A stretch of DNA of 64,000 bases. Source: DATLFP01 sp035540955 (GTDB taxonomy: Bacteria > Actinomycetota > Acidimicrobiia > Acidimicrobiales > CADCSY01). The stretch spans positions 50,256-114,255 of the forward strand of contig DATLFP010000030.1 in the NCBI GenBank assembly GCA_035540955.1, in the 5' to 3' direction. The translations under genes were made by a program, and so were the position numbers. Of the stretch, positions 17,945 to 26,493 are shown piece after piece (the stretch's first letter is position 1; each line of letters begins with the position of its first letter). The notes beneath the pieces are model-generated. The model was given only the letters and a program-made list of their open reading frames with translations, did not search any database and had not been told where the DNA came from.

Positions 17945-18574
17945 GACAGATCGACGATCTTGTCGCATCGTCGCGGCGCCGAGGTGGCGAGCGAGCGCTG
18001 GCGTCAGCGGTTCGTCGAGGCGGGGGACGCGCAACCCGATCGTGGCCGAGCGGTCCCGCACCACCAGCGACGTCGGGACTGTGTCACGGGGCAGCGGGGG
18101 CAGCGGCAGCGGGATGCGCACCGGTGGCGCCGGGATCGTCACGCCGAGGACGTCGGCCCGCTCGGCCACGACGACGACCCGGCCGTCCTCGACGGCGATG
18201 CCGGCGTGGAGCTCGGCGAGCCGGATGCCGGCGGCGCCGGTGCGAACGACGAGCCCGCCCTCGCGGAGCCGGAGCCGGAACGGGAGGGCGTCGGCGAGCA
18301 GCCAGTCGTCGAGCGAACCCTGGGTCAGCGTCACCGCAACCTCGATCGGTCCGGCGCGCAGCCGGGGCGGCCACCCGGGCGCGATCCACGCGCAGCGCGC
18401 ATCGACGTGCACGACCTCCAGGACGAGGCCGGCGACGGTGACGTCGCGGAGGCGCAGCGTCACCCGGTCGGCGTGCCCGCCGATGACGCCGCGGGGCGAG
18501 AGCCCGAGCCGGACGGTGGCCGGCAGCCCGATGGCGGCGGAGACGGCGGCATCGGCGACGGAGGTGGCGATCAC
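17933..18574 (-). CDS. DUF2993-like (LmeA-type) lipid-binding protein
   Basis: A 213-residue beta-rich protein resembling the DUF2993/LmeA group. It has repeated short strands with alternating hydrophobic residues (VTVAGLVLEVVHVDARC, RVVVVAERADVLGVTI) and little else. Mycobacterial LmeA binds phospholipid and supports lipomannan formation in the envelope. No clear signal peptide is visible; the N-terminus is only weakly hydrophobic. GTG overlaps the stop of the pseudokinase gene, making it the last gene of the P450-TetR-ABC1 operon. Its final codons contain operator site 3 of the next operon. Association with ABC1 proteins supports a lipid-handling role (inference). Confidence 0.65.
   Translation of the reverse strand: MIATSVADAAVSAAIGLPATVRLGLSPRGVIGGHADRVTLRLRDVTVAGLVLEVVHVDARCAWIAPGWPPRLRAGPIEVAVTLTQGSLDDWLLADALPFRLRLREGGLVVRTGAAGIRLAELHAGIAVEDGRVVVVAERADVLGVTIPAPPVRIPLPLPPLPRDTVPTSLVVRDRSATIGLRVPRLDEPLTPALARHLGAATMRQDRRSVLTG
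17942..17967. promoter_or_regulatory. Operator site 3 (one arm degenerate)
   Basis: GACA-N12-TGTCGCA with the standard 12-bp spacer; the left arm keeps only GACA of TGCGACA. The inner bases GATC and ATCT extend the symmetry. It overlaps the -35 box of the ABC1 kinase operon and lies inside the 3' coding end of the DUF2993-like gene. Confidence 0.65.
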
Positions 18575-20013
18575 CGGACCGGCTCCAAGCGGGCCTGCAG
18601 GTCGGGCAACCGCTGCACGAGCGGCATGAGCGCGAGGAACGGCGACGTGCCCGGCGCCAGCGTCGCCAGCAGCTCGCGGAACGCGAACACGTTGCGCACG
18701 AACATCGTCACGTCCACCGGTGGCCGCAGGCGATGGCGCAGCAGGATGCGAACCGCGTCGCCCAGCGCGCCGGTGATGGTGTCGCCGCCGCCGGACAGCA
18801 TCGCCGCGGGCGACAGCGCGGGCGCGGCCGCGAGGTCGGCGACGAGCGCCTCGGTGTCGATGCCGTCGGGGACGGCACCACCGAGGACCATCGCGTCGAC
18901 CTGGCCCCGGTGGTCGCCGGAGAACAGCGCGGTGAGGAACCCGAACGCGGCGCGGCGGGTCGTGAGGTCGAAGCGACCGAGGGTCCCGCAGCCGACCACG
19001 CCGAGCGACGCGTCCGGCATGACGACGAGATGCTCGGGGCGGATGTCGGCATGGAACACGCCCACCGCCAGTCCGGCCTCGAGCGACGCCTGGATCACCG
19101 CGGCGATGGCGGCGTCGGGGTCGAGCCGGTCCGAGGCCGACGCGAACGAGCGGGCGCCGGGGAGCTCCTCGAGCACGAGCGCACGGGACGTGGCCAGGTC
19201 CGCCACCGGTCGGGCGACGGTGACGCCGGTGGCGCCGACCTCCTCAAGCGCCATCGCCAACCCAACCAGCGCCAGCGCCTCGCGCCGGAGGTCGAGCTCC
19301 TCGACGGCCTGGCGCACGGCCAACTCGACGAACCCTAGCGGATGGCTGTCGCGCAGCGGCGGGACGAGCGCTTCGAGCGACCGCGTCAGCGCCGCGGTCA
19401 TGCGGGCGTCGGCGAGCACGTCGCGGCGGGCACCGGGACGGCGGACCCGCACCAGCACCCGCCGCCCCCCGTCGAGCCGGGCGGCGTGGACCTGGGTGAC
19501 GGGTGTGACGGTGAGCGGGTGATCGCTCACCTCGTCGACGCGACCGTCGAAGGCGCGCGCCGCGATGGTCGCGACCGCGTCGGCCGGGAGCGGCGCCACC
19601 CGCACGGGGTGGCGGCGGATCTCGTCCACCACCACGCCGGGGAGCAGGCCCTCGCTGGCGGCGATGATGCGGGCGATCTCCGCCCCCGGCGCGCCGAGCA
19701 GGCCGAGCTGGTGGCGCAGCATCTCGGCCACGCCCTCCTTGGCCCACCCGCCCGGGTCGCGCACGGGGCGCATCGGGTCGCGCAGCAGCGAGCCGACGGT
19801 GAACCGCAGCCGGCCGATCTCCAGCGCCGCGCCGTAGCGGAGGGCGCGGGCGGGCGGCACGAGGCCCGGTGCGGTGGCGGCCGCGGCCCGGTCGGCCAGC
19901 CCGCCGCGCTCGTCCACGGCGGCGGACCACGACTTCACGGCGTCGAGGAGCCCGTCGCCCTCGGCCACCCATGCCGACGAGGCGACCCGGTCGAGGATGG
20001 TCGGTTCGTGCAC
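18571..20013 (-). CDS. ABC1/UbiB-family pseudokinase
   Basis: A 480-residue protein aligning along its length with ABC1 proteins but missing the catalytic signatures. The Ala-rich loop reads VTPVTQVH in place of AAASIAQVH, the active-site lysine region is VLVRVRRP (Arg for Lys), the HGDxHxxN loop is HADIRPEH, and the metal-binding DFG is GCG. The fold appears preserved (VFHADIRPEHLVVM, GRFDLTTRRAAFGFL), so it is a pseudokinase rather than a pseudogene. The GTG start lies 14 bases after the stop of the intact ABC1 gene upstream. It may act as a regulatory or scaffolding partner of that neighbour, as pseudokinases often do (inference). Confidence 0.78.
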   Translation of the reverse strand: MHEPTILDRVASSAWVAEGDGLLDAVKSWSAAVDERGGLADRAAAATAPGLVPPARALRYGAALEIGRLRFTVGSLLRDPMRPVRDPGGWAKEGVAEMLRHQLGLLGAPGAEIARIIAASEGLLPGVVVDEIRRHPVRVAPLPADAVATIAARAFDGRVDEVSDHPLTVTPVTQVHAARLDGGRRVLVRVRRPGARRDVLADARMTAALTRSLEALVPPLRDSHPLGFVELAVRQAVEELDLRREALALVGLAMALEEVGATGVTVARPVADLATSRALVLEELPGARSFASASDRLDPDAAIAAVIQASLEAGLAVGVFHADIRPEHLVVMPDASLGVVGCGTLGRFDLTTRRAAFGFLTALFSGDHRGQVDAMVLGGAVPDGIDTEALVADLAAAPALSPAAMLSGGGDTITGALGDAVRILLRHRLRPPVDVTMFVRNVFAFRELLATLAPGTSPFLALMPLVQRLPDLQARLEPVR

Positions 20014-20027
20014 GTGGGGCTCCCGGG

Positions 20028-21365
20028 TCAGCCGGCTCGGCCCAGGAGGGCGAGGAGCGCGGGGTCGGACAGGATCTGGTGGTCGGGCGCGATCGCCTTG
20101 CCGTAGCGCTCGAAGTACAAGAGCTGCTTCACCACGAGCACGAGCTCGCGCGGCAGGCGGATCCGGTGGCGCGTGGCGACGCGGATGATCTGGTCGAGCA
20201 CCTCGCCGAACGCGATGTCGCCGAGGGCGCGCCCGACCAGCGGGGTGACGAGCTCGTCGAGGTCGCGGGCGGCGGCGTCGCGGTCGACGGGCCCCCTCGC
20301 GGCGCCGAGGTCGAACAGCGAGTCGACCACGGCGCCGAAGTCGCGGGTGACGAGCACCGACGGGAGCAGGGTCGCGAGCGCCGACCGCGTGGCCGGCGCG
20401 ACCACCCCGGTGATCCCGAAGTCGAGGAAGGCCACCCGCCCGTCGGTGGCCACGAAGAGGTTGCCGGCGTGCACGTCGCCGTGGAAGCACCCGTGCAGCA
20501 GCACGCCTTCGAGCCAGACGCGCACCGCCACGCGCAGGACGTCCTCGAGGTCGAGGTGGCGGTGGCGCTCGACGTCGTCGATTGGCGCGCCGTCCACGAA
20601 GTCCATCACCAGCACCCGCTCGCTGACGAGATCGTCGACCGGAGACGGGATCACGATCCGGTCGCGGTCGGGTGAGCCGGCGAGCGTCGTCGCGAACGTC
20701 CGCATGGCGGCGGCCTCGAGGCGCAGGTCGAGCTCGGCGCGCAGGGTGGCGGCGAAGTCGTCGATGATCGCCACCGGGTTCGCCGACCGGCCGAGCGATC
20801 CGGCCCGCTCGAGCGCGCGGGCCAGCTGGTGCAGCAGCCGCAGGTCGCGCTCGACCCGGTGGCGAAGGCGGGGACGGCGGATCTTCACCGCCACGCGGCG
20901 GCCGTCTCGCAAGCGCGCCTCGTGGACCTGGGCGATGGACGCCGCGGCGACGGGTTCGATGTCGAAGTCGTCGAACAGGACCTCGATCGGCGCGCCCAGC
21001 TCGCGCGCGATCGTGGCGCGGACCACGGCGGCGGGGATCGGCGGGGCGGCATCGAGGAGGCGCCGGCACTCCTCGGAGAGTCGGGGTGGGAAGAGCCCGG
21101 GGCTCGAGGCGACGAGCTGGCCGAGCTTCATGAACGTGGGACCGAGGTCGGCGAAGCTGCGCCGCAGGGCGACTGCCAGCGCCCGCCCACCGCCCGCCCG
21201 CGGCCGCACCGCGATCGTCGTGCCGTGCCGGGCGACGACGATCGCCCCGTGCCGGGCGAGGACGGTGAGGATCTCGACCAGCCGGCGCAGCTCCGACGGT
21301 CCGAGGCCGCCGAGATCGATGGACGCGGTGGTCGGCGGCCGGTCGTCGGCGAGGACCGCTGTCAC
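20028..21365 (-). CDS. ABC1/UbiB-family atypical kinase
   Basis: A 445-residue ABC1 protein with all hallmarks: FMKLGQLVASS near 75-85, AAASIAQVHEARL, VAVKIRRP (lysine), CFHGDVHAGNLFV and FLDFGITG. It is shorter than the relative at 16311 and differs from it well beyond the motifs, so this is not a recent tandem duplication. The frame ends in hydrophobic helices that may touch the membrane. GTG overlaps the upstream stop (GTGA), and the pseudokinase follows 14 bases later. It is part of the minus-strand operon that begins with the P450 at 23579. Confidence 0.88.
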   Translation of the reverse strand: MTAVLADDRPPTTASIDLGGLGPSELRRLVEILTVLARHGAIVVARHGTTIAVRPRAGGGRALAVALRRSFADLGPTFMKLGQLVASSPGLFPPRLSEECRRLLDAAPPIPAAVVRATIARELGAPIEVLFDDFDIEPVAAASIAQVHEARLRDGRRVAVKIRRPRLRHRVERDLRLLHQLARALERAGSLGRSANPVAIIDDFAATLRAELDLRLEAAAMRTFATTLAGSPDRDRIVIPSPVDDLVSERVLVMDFVDGAPIDDVERHRHLDLEDVLRVAVRVWLEGVLLHGCFHGDVHAGNLFVATDGRVAFLDFGITGVVAPATRSALATLLPSVLVTRDFGAVVDSLFDLGAARGPVDRDAAARDLDELVTPLVGRALGDIAFGEVLDQIIRVATRHRIRLPRELVLVVKQLLYFERYGKAIAPDHQILSDPALLALLGRAG

Positions 21366-21664
21366 CGGCTGTGGCGCAGCGGCACCCCGGCGGCGGCCGC
21401 GACCCGGGCGGCGTAGGCCCCGTAGGCGAGCGACTCGCCGACGACCTCGTCCTGATCGCCGTCGCGCTGGATGCGCACCGTCGTGCGGTGCGGCGCGAGC
21501 AGGACCTCGGTGGCGGTCCAGCCGTCCTGCCGGCGCGTCCGCAGCCGCATCGCAGCGGGATCGCGGCGTGCTTCCTCTGGGCTGCCCAATACGGCGGCGC
21601 CGATGCGCAGCGGTGCGCCGACGACGGTCGACGCGGTGCGGGCGATGGTGGCGATCGGGTTCAC
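21362..21664 (-). CDS. Small conserved-looking protein of unknown function
   Basis: A 100-residue product I do not recognise. It has an Ala-rich N-terminal segment (IATIARTASTVVGAPLRIGAAVLG), a central alternating beta pattern (TATEVLLAPHRTTVRIQRDG) and an Ala-rich end. There is no cysteine, metal motif or certain membrane helix. Reality is supported by GTGA overlaps with the genes on both sides and codon use like theirs. Its place between a TetR gene and an ABC1 kinase links it to that module. Confidence 0.65.
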   Translation of the reverse strand: MNPIATIARTASTVVGAPLRIGAAVLGSPEEARRDPAAMRLRTRRQDGWTATEVLLAPHRTTVRIQRDGDQDEVVGESLAYGAYAARVAAAAGVPLRHSR

Positions 21665-22290
21665 GGGGATGCCTCCTCGGTCGGGGTCGGGGGGTTGACG
21701 GACGCGGCGACCAGCACCGGGCGCACGGTCAGGTCCAGGTAGGCGCGCAGGTCACCGGGGACGGGCGCGAGCAGGAGCACGACCACGGTCCGCACCAACC
21801 ACGCCGTCAGCGTGCGCGCGCAGCTCGACGGCGCCACGGGGGCGAGGAGCGGCGCCAGGAACGGCTCGGTCTGCTCCACGATCGACTCGAGGTCCGACAG
21901 CAGCATCGACCGGGCCCGCTCGGGCTCGTCGGCCAGCAGCTTGGCGAGGACGGGATGGGCCCGAGCCGACTCGGCGACGAGGGTCACGATGGCGACGACG
22001 GTGTCGGCATCGGGCTCGGTTCCGATGTGCGCGGGGATGCGGGTCAGCAGCCGATGGAGCTCGCGGACGAACAACGCCCGGGCGAGCGCGTCGACGGACC
22101 CGCCGTGGCGGTAGACGGTGGCGCGCGTCACGCCGAGCTCAGCGGCGACGTCGGCGGCGGTCGTGCGGGTGATGCCGTAGCGGGCGAAGCACCGCAGTGC
22201 GGCGTCGAGGTACCGGTCCAGCGCCGGCGAGGGGGCGGGCGGGAGCGCGCCGGTGAGGGGGGCGAGGATGATGGTCGACGCCGCGCTCAC
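21661..22290 (-). CDS. TetR-family transcriptional regulator B
   Basis: A 209-residue TetR protein with helix-turn-helix at about 45-66 (VAAELGVTRATVYRHGG). It is paralogous to the regulator at 14543-15145: the preceding LDxYLDAAxRC helix, the recognition helix and the xxRELHRxL helix after it all match. GTG overlaps the P450 stop, so both are made from the promoter overlapped by operator site 4. It is the best candidate, with its paralogue, for recognising TGCGACA-N12-TGTCGCA. The C-terminal domain is diverged, which would allow a different inducer. Confidence 0.88.
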   Translation of the reverse strand: MSAASTIILAPLTGALPPAPSPALDRYLDAALRCFARYGITRTTAADVAAELGVTRATVYRHGGSVDALARALFVRELHRLLTRIPAHIGTEPDADTVVAIVTLVAESARAHPVLAKLLADEPERARSMLLSDLESIVEQTEPFLAPLLAPVAPSSCARTLTAWLVRTVVVLLLAPVPGDLRAYLDLTVRPVLVAASVNPPTPTEEASP

Positions 22291-23579
22291 GTCGCCACGA
22301 GGCGCAGCGGCTGGGCGCGCACGCCACGCAGGACCGGGCTCAGCGGTCGCGTCGGCTCGCAGGCCGGCTCGATCGAGGTCGTGCGAGCGAGCAACGTGCG
22401 GATGGCGACCCGTGCCTCGAGCCGGGCAAGGGCAGCGCCGAGGCACACGTGGATGCCGGTGCCGAACGCGATGTGGTCCACGGGGTTGCGGTCGGCACGG
22501 AACACGTCGGCGTCGTCGCCGTATTGGGAGCGGTCCCGGTTGGCTGACGCGAACAGTGTCATGACCCTCGCGCCCTCGGGTAGCTCAACGCCGGCGAGCA
22601 CAGCAGGCTGGGTCAGGCCTCGCCACAGGCCCTGCACCGGCGAGTCGTACCGCAGCGCCTCCTCGACCGCGGGAGCGACGAGGTCGGGGTCGTCGCGCAG
22701 GCGCTGCAGCTCGTCGGGGTGGGCGTGCATGGCCTCGACGAAGTTGCCGAGCAGGTTCGTGGTGGTCTCGTTGCCGGCGATGAGGAGGAGGACGGCGAAC
22801 GCGATGAGCTCGGGAACGCTGAGCGGGTCCTCACCGTCGCCGCTCTCGTGCACGAGCCGGCTGATGACGTCGTCGCGGGGTTCGGCGCGCCGGGCCTCGA
22901 TGACCTCGTTGAAGTAGGCGAACATCTCCATCGCCCCGGCCGCCCCCTGGGAGACGTCGCCGCCACCCCCGAGCGACAGGCCGTTCACGATGGCGTCGGA
23001 CCATCGCTTGAAGTCGGCCTTGCGCTCGGGCGGGATCCCGAGCATCTCGGCGATCACCATCGTCGGTAGCGGGTAGCTGAGGTGCTGCCAGAGGTCGGTG
23101 ACGCCGTCGGCGTCCCGGGCGTCGAGCAACTCGTCGACGAGCGCGTCGCACATCTCCTGGAGCCGGGGCTCGAGCGCCCAGATCGCCCGGGGGGAGAACG
23201 GTTTGCTGACGAGCCGGCGGAGTCGAGTGTGATCGGGCGGGTCGGTGGCGATGAGCACCCGGAGGTCGCTGAAGCTCGTCATCATCATGCCGAGCCCGCT
23301 GTCGGTGAGGGCGCGGCGGCGATCCCGATCGGTCCCCGGGATCGTGTCGGTGCCCTGCATCATGCCGCCGTAGCCGAGCTGGGACGAGTAGATCGCCGGC
23401 TTCTTGAGCACGTGCGCCACGTCGTCGTACCTGCTCACCACCCAGTAGCTGCCACCGAGGTGGTGCACCGGGCTGTGCTCGCGCAGCCGTGCGTAGGTCG
23501 GGTACGGGTCGGCGAGGAACGCGGGGTCGAAGAGATCGATGGTGACCTCGCCGACGGCATCGGAGCCAACCGTGGTCAT
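22287..23579 (-). CDS. Cytochrome P450, first gene of the TetR-ABC1 operon
   Basis: A 430-residue P450 with I-helix AGNETTT, K-helix ExxR (E-A-L-R) and heme loop FGTGIHVCLG with the cysteine near 379. An N-terminal half containing DPPDHTRLRRLVSKPFSPRA is typical of actinobacterial CYPs. It is about 30 residues longer than the P450 at 4399, with an insertion near GYGGMMQGTDTIPG. The ATG is preceded by a TAGTTT -10 box only 7 bases away and no ribosome site, implying a leaderless transcript. It heads the operon that includes TetR B and the ABC1 proteins. The substrate is unknown. Confidence 0.92.
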   Translation of the reverse strand: MTTVGSDAVGEVTIDLFDPAFLADPYPTYARLREHSPVHHLGGSYWVVSRYDDVAHVLKKPAIYSSQLGYGGMMQGTDTIPGTDRDRRRALTDSGLGMMMTSFSDLRVLIATDPPDHTRLRRLVSKPFSPRAIWALEPRLQEMCDALVDELLDARDADGVTDLWQHLSYPLPTMVIAEMLGIPPERKADFKRWSDAIVNGLSLGGGGDVSQGAAGAMEMFAYFNEVIEARRAEPRDDVISRLVHESGDGEDPLSVPELIAFAVLLLIAGNETTTNLLGNFVEAMHAHPDELQRLRDDPDLVAPAVEEALRYDSPVQGLWRGLTQPAVLAGVELPEGARVMTLFASANRDRSQYGDDADVFRADRNPVDHIAFGTGIHVCLGAALARLEARVAIRTLLARTTSIEPACEPTRPLSPVLRGVRAQPLRLVAT

Positions 23580-23581
23580 CC

Positions 23582-23605
23582 GCGACAAACTACTCGATCT
23601 GTCGC
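23582..23605. promoter_or_regulatory. Operator site 4 overlapping a leaderless -10 box
   Basis: GCGACA-N12-TGTCGC, the same 12-bp spacer as the other sites, ending 2 bases before the P450 ATG. On the minus strand the TAGTTT -10 box (23592-23587) lies within it, so occupancy should block transcription. An extra half-site TGTCGCA sits at 23608-23614. Confidence 0.75.
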
Positions 23606-23617
23606 GATGTCGCAACG

Positions 23618-24757
23618 TCAGCGGACGGCGGCGGCCTCGTGGGCGAAGCGCTCGACCACGTCGGCGTACTCGGTCATCATGTCGAGCACGACCTGGCGCG
23701 CCGGGCGGACGGCGTTGGTCTGGCCCACGACCTGGCCCACGAAGTAGTTGGCGAGCTTGTGGGCGCCCGTGCCCTCGTGGTGCGACGCGCGCACGATGCG
23801 GGCCTGGGCCTCGCCCACCAGCGCGCTCTGCAGCGGCATGGGCAGCGGCGGGGGCGCGTCCTGCCGCTCCCACTCGTCGGTCCACGCGCTGCGCAGCATG
23901 CGGGCCGGCTTGCCGGTGATCGACCGCGAGCGGATGGTGTCGGACGAGGTGGCGGCGAGGAACTTCTGCTTCACGACCGGGTGAGTCTCGGCCTCCTCGG
24001 TGGTGAGCCACACCGAGCCGGTCCACACGCCCTCGGCCCCGAGTGCCATCGCCGCGGCCAGCTGGCGGCCGGTGGCGATGCCGCCCGCGGCCAGCACCGG
24101 CGTCGGCGCCACCGCGTCGACCACCTCCGGCACCAGGACCATGGTCGCGACCTCGCCGGTGTGGCCGCCGGCCTCGGTGCCCTGCGCGACGATGAGGTCG
24201 ACGCCGGCTGCCTGGTGGCGCACGGCGTGGGCGACCTTGCCGGCGAGCGCAGCGACGACGACGTCGGTCGCGTGGGCCCGCTCGATGAGTGCAGGCGGCG
24301 GCGGACCGAGGGCGCTGGCGATGAGCCGCATGCGATGGGCGAAGGCCACGTCGAGCAGGGGCTCGTAGCCCTTCGGCGAGATGCTCATGCCGGCCCGCAG
24401 GCGCAGCTCGCCCCGCCCGTCGTCGCCGAGCTCGGGCACCTCGTAGCGCCGCAGGATGTCGTCGACGAACTGCTGCTGCTCGGGCGGCAGCAGCGAGCGC
24501 ACCGCCTCGCGGTCGAGGCCCCCCTCGTCGGCGCCGGCGTACTTCTGCGGGAGGAGGAGGTCGACGCCATAGGGCCGGTTCGGCGCGTGCTCCTCGATCC
24601 AGGCGAGGTCGATCTCCAGCTGCTCCGGTGTGTGGGCGACGGCACCGAGCACGCCGAAGCCGCCGGCGTTGCTGACCGCGGCGATGACGTCGCGGCAGTG
24701 GCTGAAGGCGAGGATCGGGAACTCGACCCCGAGCATCTCGCACACGCGGTTCTGCAT
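23618..24757 (-). CDS. Nitronate monooxygenase / 2-nitropropane dioxygenase-like FMN protein
   Basis: A 379-residue TIM-barrel FMN enzyme of the nitronate monooxygenase class. It shows the N-terminal PILAFSHCRDVIAAVSNAGGFGVLG, the mid-barrel AQGTEAGGHTG motif and the phosphate-binding PVLAAGGIATGRQLAAAMALGA split across strands. Family members oxidise alkyl nitronates, but close relatives also act as enoyl-reductase-like or unknown-substrate flavoenzymes, so the precise reaction is open. ATG 3 bases downstream of the amidohydrolase stop marks one operon with the two amidohydrolases before it. It ends 38 bases ahead of the P450 start. Confidence 0.85.
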   Translation of the reverse strand: MQNRVCEMLGVEFPILAFSHCRDVIAAVSNAGGFGVLGAVAHTPEQLEIDLAWIEEHAPNRPYGVDLLLPQKYAGADEGGLDREAVRSLLPPEQQQFVDDILRRYEVPELGDDGRGELRLRAGMSISPKGYEPLLDVAFAHRMRLIASALGPPPPALIERAHATDVVVAALAGKVAHAVRHQAAGVDLIVAQGTEAGGHTGEVATMVLVPEVVDAVAPTPVLAAGGIATGRQLAAAMALGAEGVWTGSVWLTTEEAETHPVVKQKFLAATSSDTIRSRSITGKPARMLRSAWTDEWERQDAPPPLPMPLQSALVGEAQARIVRASHHEGTGAHKLANYFVGQVVGQTNAVRPARQVVLDMMTEYADVVERFAHEAAAVR

Positions 24758-24760
24758 GGT

Positions 24761-26491
24761 TCAGCCGCCCGCCGGCTCCGGCTGGCCGCCGCGCACGAGC
24801 CGTCCCGGCAGCGCGCCGGTCGCCTCGCCGTCGGCGTAGATCTCGACGCCGTTCACGAACGTGTGGGTGTAGCCGTCAGCCCGTTGCAGGAGTCGCCGGC
24901 CCCCGGCCGGGAGGTCGTAGCGGACCTCGGGGCGGCGGGCGACGAGCCGGTCGAAGTCGATGACGTTGACGTCGGCCTTGTAGCCGGGGGCGAGCACGCC
25001 GCGGTCGAACAGTCCGACGGTGCGGGCGGTATCGCGACAGTGGCGCTGGATCAGGAACGGCAGGTCGAGCCGGCCTCGGTCACGGTCCCGTCCCCAGAGG
25101 GTGAGCAGCGTCGTGGGGAAGCTGCCGTCGCAGATGGTCCCGACATGCGCCCCGCCGTCGCCGAGGCCGGGAACCGTGTACGGGTGGGCGAGCATGTCGC
25201 GGGCAGCATCGAGCGTGCCGCCGGCGAAGTTGGCGACCGGCATGTAGAGCAGGGTGCGACCCTCATCGGCGATGAGCAGGTCGTAGACGAACTCCTCGAC
25301 CGGTTGTCCCGCCCGCCCAGCGCGGGCTTCCATGCTGTCGGAAAGGTCGGGCTCGTAGTTCGGGGGATCCTCGAGCTCGAACATGAAGCCGAACCGGCTG
25401 ATCAGCATGCCACCGATCTTGTTGCGCACCGCTTCGTCGCTCGATGCGCCGAGCAAGCGAGCCTTGAAGCCCGGGTCGGCCATGATCCGCGCCTGCTCCG
25501 GTACCGGCAGCGCGGCGATCTCCTTGAACACCGGGTTGCTCATGAACGGGTGCAACGTGCACTGCAGGCCGAACAGCAGACCGATGGCGCGGGTGGCGAC
25601 CTGGCCGGTGATGGCGAGGCCGTCGTCCCGCGCTGCGGTGATCCGGTCGAGCACCTGGCGGTAGCCGTCGGGCTCCAGCGGGCTCTGAAGCAGCGAGAAC
25701 GACAGCGGCCGGCCGGACTCCGCGACCATGCGCCGGAACATGGCGAACTCGTCGTCGCTGTTCATGTGGTCGGTGACGACCTGCAGCACGCCCTTGCCGA
25801 TGGCTCCGAGCGCGTTGGCGATGCCGACGAGCTCGTCGGCCGCCGCGGTCAGCGTCGGGGTCGGCTCACCTAGGCTCGTGCGGTGGTTGATCGTCCGCGA
25901 CGTCGTGAACCCGAGCCCGCCGGCGTCGACGCCCTCCGCAGCCAGCTGCGCCATTCGAGCAATGTCGTCGGCGCTCGCCGGCTCCCGGTTGGCGCCCCGC
26001 TCGCCCATGACGTGGAGCCGGAGCGCGCCGTGGGGCACTTGGGCGGCGACGTCGATGTCGTGCCGGACGCGGTCGACGGCGTCGAGGTACTCGGCGAAGG
26101 TCTGCCACTCCCAGGACAGCCCCTCGTGGAGCGCGGCGCCGGGGATGTCCTCGACGCCTTCCATCAGCTCGATGAGGCGCTGGTGATCCTCGGGCCGGAC
26201 CGGCGCGAAGCCGACTCCGCAGTTGCCCATCACCACCGTGGTCACGCCCTGCAGCGACGACGGTGCCAGCTGGTGGTCCCAGGTGGCCTGGCCGTCGTAG
26301 TGGGCGTGGATGTCGACGAAGCCCGGGGTGACAAGCGCGCCGGTGGCGTCGATCTCATGCGTGCCGGTGCCGGATCCCTTCCCGACTCCCACGATGCGAC
26401 CACGATCGATGGCGACGTCCGCAGTGCGGGCCGGCGCCCCGGTGCCGTCGATCACCGTGCCACCCCGGATGACGAGGTCGTAGGTGGGCAC
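24761..26491 (-). CDS. Amidohydrolase, N-acyl-D-amino-acid deacylase-like
   Basis: A 576-residue metal-dependent amidohydrolase. The early zinc ligands are in VDIHAHYDGQATW, the MGNCGVGFAP segment is typical of the D-aminoacylase group, and GDGGAHVGTICD contains the late active-site Asp/His. Proteins of this group hydrolyse amide bonds, but many actinobacterial members in catabolic clusters have unknown substrates. GTG is chosen 2 bases after the upstream amidohydrolase stop. A distant relative lies at 38680. Together with the amidohydrolase-2 protein upstream it may open or deacylate ring intermediates (inference). Confidence 0.85.
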   Translation of the reverse strand: MPTYDLVIRGGTVIDGTGAPARTADVAIDRGRIVGVGKGSGTGTHEIDATGALVTPGFVDIHAHYDGQATWDHQLAPSSLQGVTTVVMGNCGVGFAPVRPEDHQRLIELMEGVEDIPGAALHEGLSWEWQTFAEYLDAVDRVRHDIDVAAQVPHGALRLHVMGERGANREPASADDIARMAQLAAEGVDAGGLGFTTSRTINHRTSLGEPTPTLTAAADELVGIANALGAIGKGVLQVVTDHMNSDDEFAMFRRMVAESGRPLSFSLLQSPLEPDGYRQVLDRITAARDDGLAITGQVATRAIGLLFGLQCTLHPFMSNPVFKEIAALPVPEQARIMADPGFKARLLGASSDEAVRNKIGGMLISRFGFMFELEDPPNYEPDLSDSMEARAGRAGQPVEEFVYDLLIADEGRTLLYMPVANFAGGTLDAARDMLAHPYTVPGLGDGGAHVGTICDGSFPTTLLTLWGRDRDRGRLDLPFLIQRHCRDTARTVGLFDRGVLAPGYKADVNVIDFDRLVARRPEVRYDLPAGGRRLLQRADGYTHTFVNGVEIYADGEATGALPGRLVRGGQPEPAGG

Positions 26492-26493
26492 GA

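Noticed and set aside
16494..18570. Plus-strand frame opposite the ABC1 kinase and DUF2993-like gene
   Set aside because: Low-complexity shadow translation; the opposite strand carries all ABC1 motifs.
20173..22917. Plus-strand frame of over 900 codons opposite the ABC1-TetR region
   Set aside because: Arg/Ser/Ala-rich shadow of recognised genes with no domain, start or ribosome site.
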